A stretch of DNA of 64,000 nt from NCBI GenBank assembly GCA_022606135.1, contig JABYQN010000010.1:1-64000 (forward strand), read 5' to 3'. The translations under genes were made by a program, and so were the position numbers. The notes under the pieces were generated by a model. It had not been told where the DNA came from and searched no databases. It saw only the letters and a program-made list of their open reading frames with translations. Shown here piece after piece: positions 1 to 10,725 of this stretch. This stretch comes from Fomes fomentarius. Lineage: Eukaryota > Basidiomycota > Agaricomycetes > Polyporales > Polyporaceae. Positions within the stretch are counted from its first letter, which is position 1, and each line of letters starts with the position of its first letter.

Positions 1-240
1 CTGAACGTGGTGGCCCAAGGGGCGTGAAGCAGAGCGAGGTCTCGCGTGGATTCCAACTACACATACATGAATTTGTATGGCGGTGTCTACCACATTACCC
101 ATCAATAATCGTCTGCAATGTGCCGCGCGAGAAGCACGTTGACTCAACACCTTGAGGTTCATGTCCGACGTCAGTAGACGATCAGACAGGCATAAACCCC
201 CTCACACTACACCTGACACTCTCCCATCCCGACTCTTCCC

Positions 241-1902
241 ATGGCGTCGACCGTCGTGCGCGGCTGGCAGGCAGAGCCCGACTTCCGTGGTACCTTTTCT
301 ATCCTCAGCAGTTGCCTCGGCACTCTCTTTCTATGCGTCTGGACTGCTCTCCACGTCGACATCCCCCAAGTAGATTCGGTATTCAGGAAGTTTCTCGACA
401 AGACCGGCTGGGTCCTCGTCGGCCTACTCGTCCCCGAACTACTTCTTTGGGTCGCCTTCCAGCAATCTCGTGCGGCTCATGCCCTTACGTCGTACGCGCA
501 AGAGCAATTATATCCTCCACCAGAAGAGCCTGCTTGGCTTGTGAAGAAGATACGCCAGGTGCTGGGTCTCGAGGTGAGCTCATCGCACTGCTTGTCCTTG
601 TCGTCGATTTGACCACTTTTGTTAGCGTCGCAGCTCATACAGTGGGTCTCGCGAGCATCCGTGGACTTTGAGGCATAGCTACTACGCCATAATGGGAGGT
701 TTCATCCTTCACGATCCATACTCCCAGAAGCAAGGCATTCGCTACCTTCCCCACTGGCAGGGTGATGGCGTCCTCACCGAAGCCGGTCTTCGTTACCTCA
801 TGCAATACCAACCCGACCTCATCCCCGACATACCACGCGCGCACATCGATGATCGAAGCAAGGCCTCCGCACTCGGGAAGATCTTCGTCGTCGTGCAGGT
901 CCTGTGGTTCTGTGTCAACTGCGGGAACCGCTTTGCCCAACGCCTCCCCCTCTCCCTCCTCGAAGTCGCGACCATCGCACACGCCCTCTGCACATTCTTC
1001 ACCTATCTCCTCTGGTGGCAAAAGCCGCAGGACATCTCACAGCCGACAGTCATCGCCGGCGACCGTGCACGGCAGGTCGGTGCCTACATGTCCTCGCACA
1101 GCACGGAGAGGCGGTACACACTCGCAGGCCATGTCGTTTTCGAGCGTGCCGACACCCAGGATAAGCATTCCGACAACTCTCGCCCACCGATCACGGTCAT
1201 GGTTGCGTCGTGGATGACGATTGGATGGGGCGCCCCTCGGGAGCATGCTTCCACTCCATGGTGGGTCAGGTGCATCTTCAATCTCGCCCAGCCCTGTTCC
1301 CTCCCCAGCACCACTTCACCCGACGACAAGAAGACGAATCGAGAAGTGGTAGAGCATGCGGCTACCAAGCTGCGACAGAGATTGGTTGCTGAGGCACGTG
1401 AAAAGCTATCTCTTCCGGACCCGCCGTCGACCCGCCCCCTCGTCGCACCGGTAGCTCACCTCCAGGAGGCCACGTTCGCGTTGAAAGCTCACTCGGATGC
1501 TGAACCCGGGGCGAGCGGAAGCCGTCAGGAGTTGATCCTCATCGCGGTCCTCACCCTGATGTACGGCTTTGTGCACATGCTCGGCTGGACAGCAGCGTTC
1601 CCCACTGCCCTCGAGCAATCTCTGTGGCGTTACTCCACGCTGGTCGTGATGGGTTCCGGGCTCGTCCTCGACATCGCGATCTACCTCGTTGGACGAGTCA
1701 GGGTTCACCTCCAAGGCAGGACCCTTACCCTCTCGTATCGGCTGGCTGCAATCGTGGCCAAGGTCGTCGTTGTGGGCATTCCGATCCTATACCTTGTCGC
1801 AAGTGCGTACCTAGTTGGAGAGAGCTCAGGCAATTGTTCGCGCTCCCTCGCGAGGCTTACGTCCTGCCTTCGTGGAGCAACTATTGGCCGCACTTCTCTT
1901 AA
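241..1902 (+). CDS. Multi-pass membrane protein of a basidiomycete family, with a 3'-terminal frameshift
   Basis: The gene starts at the ATG at 241. Exon 1 runs to 573, an intron follows (574-655, GTGAGC...AG), and a long open exon starts at 656. The join reads into W-T-L-R-H-S-Y-Y-A-I-M-G-G-F, a block I recognise from basidiomycete membrane proteins of unknown function. About seven hydrophobic segments are visible: two near the N-terminus, two around 870-1020 including a WWQKP motif, and three between 1535 and 1815. The last 26 or so codons (1824-1902, ending N-Y-W-P-H-F-S) lie in a different frame from the rest. A 27-nt GT-AG stretch there is too short for a credible intron, so one base appears to be missing near 1815-1822 (mutation or assembly error). 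The function is unknown; no catalytic motif is visible. Confidence 0.6.
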
Positions 1903-2986
1903 GCCCGTACTCCTACGTACACAGGTCTTTGCTTATACTTATACCATGCATCATCAGTCCGCGGCTATTTACCGATGTCTCTATGTACCTTCGAGTTTGC
2001 ATCATCGTCCGATACGTACGATACGTTTCCTACATCTCAGTATACCCTGTCACGGGCCGGGCCTGTTGAACTCACGATATCGGACTGCTGTACTTAATGT
2101 ATTATTTATTGTACACCATAAACGTGAATATGGCTATCTGAAAAAGCCCTTCAGCTTCTGCACTTCTCCGTAACCTTCGCACCTTCGCCCGCCTTAGTGA
2201 CTGCTCTGCTTGCCTAACTTCCACCAGCACCAAGTTCCCGTCCTCACCTCCAATCCGCCACTGACACGCAACGGCATACGTGTGCAGCGCTCGGACCCGG
2301 AGGACCTTCTCCTCATAAGCGTGGGCGTCACCCTCCCACTCGCCGTGTGGGCCGTGCGGGCGGGGCAAGGCGAGCGAGGAGATGAGTGTCTGGCAGAAGC
2401 CCACGTTGTTCTCCCAGTGCGCAAGCAGGCGATGAGCACTCGAGTGTATGTCGAAAGGCCTGGGCGCCGGATGCGGGCGTTGCTGTCTCTCGAGCATCCA
2501 CACGAACATCCGGAGCACCACTGTGTAACGGGCTGTGGCCCGAGCCCGGCGAGATCTGAGGACGAAGACTTGATTCGAGGGTCTGAGACGTAGTACAGGG
2601 GTACGGAGGACGAGGTGGGACGGGGCTCGATTCTACCTGGGTGTCGACGCGGTTTGACCACTGCCAAGATGCGTGCGACCGGACAGAAGGATGCACTGGG
2701 AGAGAACAAGAGTCGGGGAGCAAGGACGAGGGATGTGATGTGGATGCGATGGCTGAGCGACGACGAGAGGTGATGGTGCTGAACATGAGTCAGGGTGCGG
2801 CGAGGAAGAGAGGTGGTGATGCGAGTGGGCAGTGCGGGATAGTCATCGGTCAGAGGACATTGGCGGGATAAGTCAATAAGGAAGGCCAACGGCGGCTGAG
2901 TAGCGACAGGTCAAGGGAGTGGGAACCGAACATGAGTCGGGATGCGGTGGAAAGGAGTGTGTGCATGATGCAGATGAGAGAGCGGA
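1903..2986. other. Intergenic region, no gene supported
   Basis: The open frames here are short, overlap on both strands and show no protein family signature. The region carries one copy of a ~106 bp dispersed repeat (2524-2629) and ends at a small inverted-repeat transposon. Two related short stretches around 2781 and 2930 (both beginning GAACATGAGTC) suggest a small internal duplication. Confidence 0.5.
2524..2629 (+). repeat. Dispersed ~106 bp repeat, copy 1
   Basis: It is nearly identical to 4526-4630, in the same orientation about 2 kb away, with only a handful of substitutions. Both copies share the core from the GGGCTGT motif to GGGGCTCG. No coding capacity is recognised. It may be the remnant of a local duplication separated by later insertions. 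Confidence 0.7.
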
Positions 2987-3508
2987 CATCAGTAATTCTC
3001 ACGATCTCTGAAATGTCTGTCACAGACTTTGCAGATGCCATCAGACATCACAGACATCATTTTCAGATGTTTCAGACGTCCCAGAATCCCAGAGTTCAGA
3101 CATGGATTTTGGCGAGTTCAGACATTTTGCCCCATGGCCAATTCTATCACTTGTTCCCCTCCCGCTGGCCTCAAAACTTACAGGCATCTGTATGCATGTA
3201 CTCGCAACTATTAACCAGTTCTAGAATGCCCGAATACCGTGTGAACATCGCTGAAAAATTCCCACAAGCCGAATATGCATCTGGCTTCCTCATGAATCCC
3301 ATAACTCGAAAACTGGTCGCCTATGCTGGGTGAAACTTGTCGATACTCCTAGTAATGATCTAAGCTAGTGTACTATACATGAATCCCGTGTATTGGCGGG
3401 ATGGGTGATGGTGAGGAACGTCGATAGTTGCGCACAAGCTCTACGCGTCTCGTTAGACGCCCGTAGTCAGAGGCGCCAGACATTCAGAGATGTTGAGAAT
3501 TACTGATG
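2987..3508 (+). mobile_element. Non-autonomous transposon (MITE-like), copy 1, with CATCAG termini
   Basis: The element is 522 bp and begins CATCAGTAATTCTCA; the right end is the reverse complement of the same sequence. The terminal inverted repeats extend with a few differences to about 30 bp (through ATGTCTG). The bases GA flank it on both sides (2985-2986 and 3509-3510), giving a 2 bp target duplication. A second copy lies inverted at 17399-17910 and matches along its whole length. The open frame at 2932-3333 runs across the element edge, also appears in the other copy only as a decayed frame, and is not a credible transposase. The element must therefore be mobilised in trans. Confidence 0.8.
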
Positions 3509-4745
3509 GATGGGGTCGAAATCAAGCACACCGTGGTAGTGAAGGTCAAGAATTATGAGAGGGGTCAAAAATTGGTCGAGATGACGTGAAAGGAACGTGG
3601 AGCGGGGCGTGAAGGCGATGATAACGAGGGAAATTGAAAAGTTTTGAAAAACGTTGAAATTTCAGAGGACACCACTCGTCCCGAGGCGGCATCCAGCGAG
3701 AGGAAAGGGAGAGCGTGTCGTGCTGCATGCTACGACGGCCAGGAAGAGAGGCCCGGATGGAGACCTGCATCCTTGCGATGTTCTCCACCTCTGCTGCGAA
3801 CCTGCACGGATGCGCCGACTGTGCTCCGGCGTCCTACGCACCCTTTGGCCTGCCTCCACAAGTCGTCCGGGAGGTCTCCACGGATGCTCGTCCGTCGCGC
3901 CTGCTTTGTCCTCACATCCGTCTGGAGGTTCCATCTTCACTACACCTATCCCCCTTTTTTCCGCCGAGGCTTTCCTCGACGGAGCCTGAGGAGAGGAAAG
4001 GCGAGGCGATCCGAAAGAAATGGGCCAGAGGAGAGGGGATGGAGGGCGGGCTTGACTTACAACAGCGGTTGTGAGGGCGAGAGTGGGGAAGACGACGGCA
4101 GGACAGGAGGATAATTGGGCCGTGACAGGGGTTCAAGAAGATGACCGGGAGGGTGGACGAGGAGGAAGGAGAGGAAAAAAAAAAACAACGGCGACAAACC
4201 GTTCGCATGTAACCAGCGAGCCTTCGACTAGAAGCGAGCTCCGACCGTCCGTAGTAATGGAGTGGTGGGCGACGGCCAGCGATGAATCATATGAGCGACG
4301 GGGGAAGGGAGTTGCTCTGCGGGCGGATAGGGGCTAGGCGGGCGGTGTCAAAGCCATGAAAATGTGCTGGCCTGTGGAGTGTTGACAGGTGGGTGCAGCC
4401 AGAGTGAAAGGCGAAGGCGAAGCGAAGGGATCGGGAGTCGATGGTGACCGCAAGGAACGACGGCCAAAGGAGGGTGCGAGGGCCGAACGGCTTGACGTCT
4501 CGCAGGTTCGGAGACAAACCAAACTGTAACGGGCTGTAGCCTGAGCCCGGTGAGGTCTGAGTGCGAAGACTTGATTCGAGGGTCTGAGACGTAGTACAGG
4601 GGTACGGAGGACGAGGTGGGATGGGGCTCGGGTACCAACGCCGTGTACTGGCGTTGGTTCGTCTAGAGAAACGAGACGTAGGTGAGTCCAAAACAGGAAG
4701 GTCATGGTCACGGTGCTGTTACACACTGGCAGCTCAGCCAGAGCC
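3509..4745. other. Intergenic region, no gene supported
   Basis: Many overlapping short frames occur on both strands, none with a recognisable domain. The second copy of the 106 bp dispersed repeat is at 4526-4630. A short poly-A run is at about 4176. Nothing else is seen. Confidence 0.5.
4526..4630 (+). repeat. Dispersed ~106 bp repeat, copy 2
   Basis: It is the direct-orientation partner of 2524-2629, with a few substitutions and the same core. Confidence 0.7.
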
Positions 4746-5045
4746 TGTTACGGATTCTCCTGCATCTAAGCGTTCTCCTTGCCGATAGACGCCCAACGTA
4801 CAGTAGCCTCGTGCCTCAAGCCTCATGTTCTCTCCATCAATAGCTAGCTTTCGGATCACTCACGGACTCTTATAGTTGCTGGGGAGACTTCTTCTCCCCA
4901 GACTGTCCTTCTCGTCTTACGGTACTGTTCTGCACTGCTGTACTTCTCTGGCACTCTCACACTCATATTCATTCTCATCCACTCTACTTAACCCCTTGCC
5001 AACCCCTCGCCTGTCTAACCGACAGATGCTCATTGAGTCCTGACA
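4746..5045 (-). repeat. Solo LTR of the Gypsy chromovirus family
   Basis: This 300 bp sequence begins TGTTACGGATTC and ends CCTGACA. It aligns along its whole length with the 289 bp LTRs at 43283-43571 and 49736-50024 when those are reverse-complemented. The hairpin arms CTGGGGAGA / TCTCCCCAG are conserved. It is diverged by several substitutions and small indels, so it is older. The flanking pentamers GAGCC (4741-4745) and AAGCC (5046-5050) look like a target duplication with one mismatch. There is no internal region, which fits LTR-LTR recombination. In element sense the LTR reads along the + strand here, because the full element at 43283-50024 is on the - strand. It sits about 200 bp upstream of F-box copy A. 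Confidence 0.85.
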
Positions 5046-5496
5046 AAGCCAGTCGCCAAAGCCGCAATCGCTTCATAGACCACACAGCTTTTCATTCCAC
5101 CGCTCTCAAACTCATTCTCACTCAGTTAGTCTGTAACATTCACTACGCTCTCAAGATCGATGTGTCATATTGATAAGCTTGCATGCAGTCCACATCCCTG
5201 CCCAAGCTCTTGGTCTTCACTATCTCAGCTCTCATCCACAAAGATGACAGACATCCTTGAGCCTGCTCTGCCCTGGGATATCCTTCGCGAGGTCGCCTTC
5301 ACCTGCCCCCATGACACCTGCACAACGCTCATGCGCACATGCACCTTCTTCCATCACAAAGCCACAGCATCCATACTCAGCAATAGAGTAACACTTGGCA
5401 CCACGGTTCCAGGCTTTCTTTGTTTTCTTCATGCAGGAAAGAAGCTGCGCTATCCATGCATCCGCATCCTTGCTCTTGACTTCTCTCTCTACTCTC

Positions 5497-5950
5497 TGTT
5501 GGACCTCATGGGTCTTGTGCCCTAGCCAAGTCCATGGTTTGTTTTCATTCAGCCTTCCACACATTCCCTAATTCCTTCACTGCACCATTATCTTCGCCAA
5601 TTTTTCCCTCCTTCCCTATTCGACCTGTGGCTGTGCAAATACTCACACAGGGTCACGACAGGTGCCCCGTGCCTCGGTTAAAAGTGCTAGCCCGTGCATT
5701 GACTCCTGCGCCCTCCATGAAATTTTCTTTGAGCACTTCTGTATGTTTTGTTGATTCCCATGTTTGGAAGTACTGTACAGTTTGTTCCCACGCACTCCTG
5801 TGCTGTAGACAGTTGCTGTGTCGAGCTCTGGTGTCTCTCAGACTTCACAGAGCTCGACATAGGTGGGTAGTATTATTTCTGCAATATATCAGACTTCACA
5901 GAGCTTGACATAGGCCATTGTGATTGCTCTGAGGCACACTGCAGTCAACA
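5497..5950 (+). repeat. 5' LTR of Copia 1
   Basis: 454 bp, TG...CA, matching 10726-11179 without a visible difference. A 124-codon open frame inside (from 5534) recurs identically in the other LTR and is not a gene. Two related imperfect repeats ending in ACAGAGCT.GACATAGG lie near the 3' end. Confidence 0.95.
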
Positions 5951-5967
5951 GGTTATGAGCCCTGCGC
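5951..5967 (+). other. Primer binding site for initiator tRNA-Met (half-tRNA type)
   Basis: The sequence GGTTATGAGCCCTGCGC directly follows the 5' LTR. It is complementary over 17 nt to the anticodon-arm region of fungal initiator tRNA-Met (which contains GGGCTCATAACC) rather than to the tRNA 3' end. Drosophila copia uses the same type of primer, a cleaved tRNA half-molecule. Confidence 0.85.
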
Positions 5968-6174
5968 TCTGACTGCCTCCAGACATCCATCTCCGCCAGT
6001 CCATCGCTCTCAAGACCTCATCCTGGTCCCCAGTCTTCCCTGCTTGCTCTGCTTGACTTGTTTTCATCTCTCTGGGTGTTCCCCCCATCAATTCCATCGC
6101 TCCTCGCGGGTTTCTCGCCCAATCCCTTCGCAATTTCGCCCACTTGTCACGTGCCGCGCACTTCCCCTATCACC

Positions 6175-7209
6175 ATGGCTCCATCTGCGCCCTCCTTCCC
6201 GAAGCTCAACAATCGCAATTACCAGCAATGGAGGCTTGACATGGAGGCAAGGCTCTGCACTCTTGGTGCTTTTCGCATTGTCGAGGGCACTGAGACCAGG
6301 CCCGTCTTCACGCAGCCATGGGACTCAGGTGAGCACCGTGAAATGCACGATTTCGGCAACAGGGTGGACATGGCAGCTGGGGAGTTATGGAGTTGTGTGG
6401 AGAGGGAGCAGCACACGCATCTGGAGCCCATCCGCAGCGATCCCAGTGCGATGTGGATGAAGTTGGAGGACATACACATGCAGAAACGTCCTGGTACACG
6501 TTTTAACACCTATAATGCGCTGCTCAGCCTCCAAAAGGCCGAAGACAAGTCCCTATCCACTCTCTCCACCCGTGCTTCGCAGCTCAAGTCCGAGATGTGG
6601 GCCCTGCGCCCTGCGGACTTCAGCCTTGACAAGCTGGACGACAAGCTTGTTCTCATGACACTCATCCATGCACTGCCGGCCGATTTCAACTCGCTGCGCC
6701 AGACCCTGCTCCTCGATGACTCCTTGACCTTGGAGAAGCTGCAGGATGCATTCGTCACACTCAAGAACCAGCCTGGGGCGTCCCCATCGATGCCTGCGCT
6801 CTCTCACGCTGCGTCCGCCCTCGTCTGCGCGTTCTGCAGTCACACCGGCCACTCCGAGGACCAGTGCTTCTCCAAGTGTGATGCGAGCACTCAGGCCAAG
6901 GAGGAAGCGGCTCAGCGCTCGCAGTTCCGCTCCCAGAAGCCCAAGCGCAAGGAGAGCACTGCTGAGGCGTCCAAGGACACGCAGGACACTCCCCCAGAGT
7001 CTGCTGGGTCAGCTGCTGTGAGTGCTGGTTGCGCTTCTGCCCTCCTCTCTGTCTCCGACCGCTCTGCTTGGCTCGCTACTCCAGCTGCGACTAACTGGAA
7101 CACCAACACAGGTGCTTCTGCACACATGACTCCTCACCGTCACTGGTTTCACTCCTACTCGCTGCACGTCATCCCCATCTGCCTTGCCAACTCGCATGTC
7201 GTCTACTAG
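6175..7209 (+). pseudogene. Copia 1 Gag and start of protease
   Basis: The start ATG at 6175 follows a CACC context. The first ~200 residues fit the copia-type Gag (UBN2-like) domain. A zinc knuckle C-x2-C-x4-H-x4-C (C-A-F-C ... H-S-E-D-Q-C) lies around 6832-6873. The protease active-site region is W-N-T-N-T-G-A-S (about 7098-7121), where the family has D-T-G-A-S; the catalytic Asp is replaced by Asn. The frame ends at a TAG at 7207-7209, followed by more protease sequence in the same frame, so this is a premature stop. Gag alone could still be made from this copy. Confidence 0.85.
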
Positions 7210-9191
7210 GCTGGGCTAGGGTCTGTGGTGTTCCAACTGGCGGAGAGGGATGGAGTTGTACCACCTGCTGTTGTACTACACGATGTCTTGCATGTTCCTG
7301 CACTCACCAGCAATCTACTGTCCGTTTTCCACCTCACGCGCAAGAAGGGCTATGTCGTCGAGATCCAGGCTGCGCGTGCGCTGTTCCGCCAGCAGGGACA
7401 GCTGCGCTTTGAAGCGCAAGTTGACTGGCACAATGTGGGCTATCTCCTTGGCTGTACTGTGTCTCAGTCGCACAGTGCACTCGCTGCATCGACAGCAAGC
7501 GAGGAGGACTTGTCCCTGTGGCACCAGCGCTGCTCCCACACCAACCTCAACGACCTGCGTGCTGTTGTCTTGCTGGAAAGCTCAACCGTCACTCCATCCC
7601 TCGTTTCGCATCCCGGAAGCTCGTCCCCATCGCCCTGGTCCACACTGACCTCAAGGGCAAGCTCCCGGTCGCTACGCCCGAAGGTCATCTGTACTGGATG
7701 ATTTTTGTGTGCGATGCGACGCGTTTCTGGGCTATTGCATTCCTGAAGCGCAAGAGCAACGCATTTGCTGCGTTCAAGGCGTTCAAAGCATATGCTGAGA
7801 ACTGCCTCGGCCTGCGAATCAAGGCCACGCGCAACGACAAGGGCAGCGAGTACATTGGCCAGGAGTACGCCGACTTCTGTGCTGAGCACGGCATCCATCG
7901 CCAGCACACAGAACCGGATGAGCCGCACCAGAACAGTGTTGCGGAGCAGGCAAACCGCACCATTGCTGAGGGCACAACAGCTCTTCTCTCTCAGGCCAAG
8001 CTGCCTCTGTCGTTCTGGGGTCACGCTGTCTCTACCTTTGTCCACACTTGCAACCGCATGCCTACCTCTGCGCTGGGCGGCAGCATCCCTTACACCGCCT
8101 GGAAATGTGATGGATGCAAACCAGATGTGTCCTACTTCTGCATCTTTGGCTGCCTGGCTTATGTGCTTGTGCGCAAGAAGGACCGCAAAGCGCTGCAGCC
8201 TCACACGCGCAAATGCATCTTTGTCGGCTATCCTGAGGGCACCAAAGCCTGGCGGTTCTGGGATCCAGCTGCAAAGAAGTTCCTCATCTCCTCACATGCT
8301 GTGTTCGACGAGCACTGCTTCCCTGGCAACTCACCCTCTATCAATGTCTTTGGGCTGCCTCTGGACAAAGTGGACATTCCCAGCGACGGAGAGCATGCGG
8401 ACGACACACCCGACGACACTGAGGACGTGCCAGAGCTGCACGATCAGGGGGGAGACGATTCGGATGATCCTGCACCTCCTGCACCTCCTGCACCGCAAAA
8501 CGCTCCACCTGCACCTCCAGAGCCTCACGCACCATCCCCGGATGCACCACCACGCAATCCAAGTCCACCAGCACCTCCTGCACCTCCTGCGCCGTGTGCT
8601 GCACCTCCACCTCGCCCAGCATCTCGCTCGGGCGCACTGTCCGCCCACCATGAAGCTGATGGTCATGGCGGCTTCAGGCCATATCCTGCACTCGCACACA
8701 AGCTCCCAGCGCGCTCCACTCGCTACACAGGCTCCCTGAACAACCAGCAGCTTGAGCGAGAGAACCGTGTACCGCAGCGCCTCCGCATCCACACTCCGTC
8801 ACCTGCTCCCACTCCAGAGCCCTCTGAGCGCGACAACACTCCACAGTGTCACTCGCCCTTGCCAGACCCGCTCATTGATGCGCCAGTCGACCCAATCCCA
8901 GTCCAATTCCACGCATACCGCTCTTCTTCGCCTCCACCGTCTCCAACATCCTCGGATGATGAGCTTGATCTCCTCGGACGCGATCACGAGGACGGACTGG
9001 AGTGCACTGTTGAAGTGATGCTTGCGGGCATTGAGCATGGCTACACCGGTGAGCGCAACGACTTCCTGTCATATGACGATGCGCTGGAGGTTGCATTCGA
9101 GTCTGTGGTTGAGCATGCGTTCAAGGCGGCGCAAGAGCAGCATGGTGAGCTGTGCTCTATCTCTGATGCGATGAGGCTTCTGCCAGACGAG
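7210..9191 (+). pseudogene. Copia 1 integrase region
   Basis: The protease remnant and the GAG-pre-integrase zinc region (L-W-H-Q-R-C-S-H-T-N-L) are read in one frame to about 7575. The core integrase continues in another frame from C-L-A-G-K-L-N-R. The linker with part of the HHCC zinc site is missing, so a deletion with a frame change occurred here. The core triad is present: D in V-H-T-D-L-K-G, D in R-N-D-K-G-S, and E in N-S-V-A-E-Q-A-N, with 35 residues between the last two (D,D35E). A proline-rich, low-complexity linker follows (8460-8640). The frame is lost again near 9191. Confidence 0.85.
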
Positions 9192-9192
9192 C

Positions 9193-10711
9193 ACGACAAT
9201 GGCTCAAGGCTGCACAGGACGAGATCCAGTCCCTTGTTGAGAACGGCACCTTTGAGCTTGTGCAGCTTCCGCCTGGGCGCAAAGCCATTGGCTCACGCTG
9301 GGTGTTCCGTGTCAAGCACAATGCAGATGGCTCCATTGAGCGATACAAGGGCCGTCTTGTCGCAAAGGGCTTCTCTCAGCACCCTGGCTTTGACTACAAC
9401 GAGACCTTTGCGCCCACACCCAAGTGGGCCTCCATCCGCGCTATCCTCGCTCTTGCCACGCTTGAGGACCTCGAACTCGAGTCTGTGGACATCTCCTCTG
9501 CCTATCTCAATGGCGAGCTCAAGGAGGAGGTCTACATGCAGCAGCCCAAGGGCTTCGAGGAGAAGAGTCTGCAGTGGGTCTGGCGCCTCCGCAAGGCTCT
9601 CTATGGCCTCAAGCAGGCTGGCCACTGCTGGCATGAGAAGCTGCACAAGGTCCTGCTCAAGCTCGGATTTTTGCGCCTGGTCTGCGGGCACAGTGTCTGG
9701 GTCTATCTGCACGATGGAGTGCATCTCATCATCCCTGTCTTTGTCGACGACATCACCATTGCTGGCAAGTCCAAAGCGGCCATCCAGCATGTCAAGGACG
9801 ACCTCCGCGCACACTTCAAATTGCGCGACCTCAGTCCTACGTCCTGGCTTCTGGGTGTCAAGATTGAGCGCGACCGCTCAACGCGTTCCCTGTCCATCTC
9901 GCAGCGCCAGTACGCCCTCGACATCCTCGACCGCTACGGCTTTGCAGACTGTGACCCGGTGGGCACTCCCATGGACCTGGGCCTCCGTCTCAGTGCAGAG
10001 ATGGCTCCCTCATCGCCAGCTGATGCGCACGACATGCAGGACATCCCCTACAACCAGGCTGTTGGCTCCCTGTTCTATCTCGCTGTGGCGACGCGCCCGG
10101 ACATCTCTCGCACTGTAGGCAATCTTGCGCGCTTCTCCCAGAATCCCGGGATGACACACTGGAAGGCGGTCAAGCACCTCTTCCGCTACATTAAGGGCAC
10201 TCTCGACTACAAGCTCACCTACTCCCCTCCGCCCGACGCTGAGCTCTTCACCTCCTTCACCGATGCGGACCATGCTGGCTGTCCTGACACTGGCCGCTCC
10301 ACCTCTGGCTATGTGATCAAGATGGGCACTGGTGCGATCTCCTGGTCAAGCCGTCTGCAGACAATTGTCGCACTGTCCACCACAGAGGCGGAATTCGTTG
10401 CAGCGGTCTCCGCTGGCCAGGAGATGCTGTGGCTTCACAACCTGCTCACGGAGTTTGGCTTTGATGTCTCCTCCGCATTCAAGCTCCGCATTGACAACCT
10501 CTCCACTCTCTCTGTTGCGAAGAATCCTGAGCACCATGGGCGCATGAAGCACCTTGATCTGCGCTTCTACTGGCTGCGGGACGAAGTAGCCAAAGGGCGG
10601 ATTGAGATTGAGCACCTCCGCACTTCAGACATGCTGGTGGACATCCTCACCAAGTCGCTGCCCAAGCCCAAGGTGCTGGAGATGGTGAAGATGCTTGGGT
10701 TAGGGACTTGA
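9193..10711 (+). pseudogene. Copia 1 reverse transcriptase and RNase H
   Basis: It is open from about 9193 to the TGA at 10711 but out of frame with the integrase by one missing base. The RT block has R-Y-K-G-R-L-V-A-K-G-F, V-D-I-S-S-A-Y-L-N-G and the catalytic F-V-D-D (about 9739-9750). RNase H follows with T-D-A-D-H-A-G, then S-T-T-E-A-E-F and the C-terminal D-I-L-T-K-S-L-P. The domain order places it as Copia. Apart from the upstream frameshift this half is intact, as expected for a young copy. Confidence 0.9.
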
Positions 10712-10725
10712 CTGGTCAGGGGGAG

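Noticed and set aside
1803..1829. 27 nt GT-AG intron that would rescue the membrane protein frame
   Set aside because: Shorter than any other intron supported in this window (about 37 bp minimum); a one-base indel is simpler.
2932..3333. 133-codon frame over the MITE, with a similar frame at 17573-17893
   Set aside because: It starts outside the element, and similarity follows the DNA repeat; the two frames end differently and carry no transposase motif.
5534..5908. 124-codon open frame, identical at 10763-11137
   Set aside because: It lies wholly inside the Copia 1 LTRs, which explains the two identical copies; no family signature.
7464..8204. 246-codon - strand frame
   Set aside because: It is antisense to Copia integrase and has no domain of its own.
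7200..9200. Programmed frameshifting as an explanation for the Copia 1 frame changes
   Set aside because: Three unrelated lesions (a stop, a deletion that removes conserved residues, a one-base loss) are better explained as damage.
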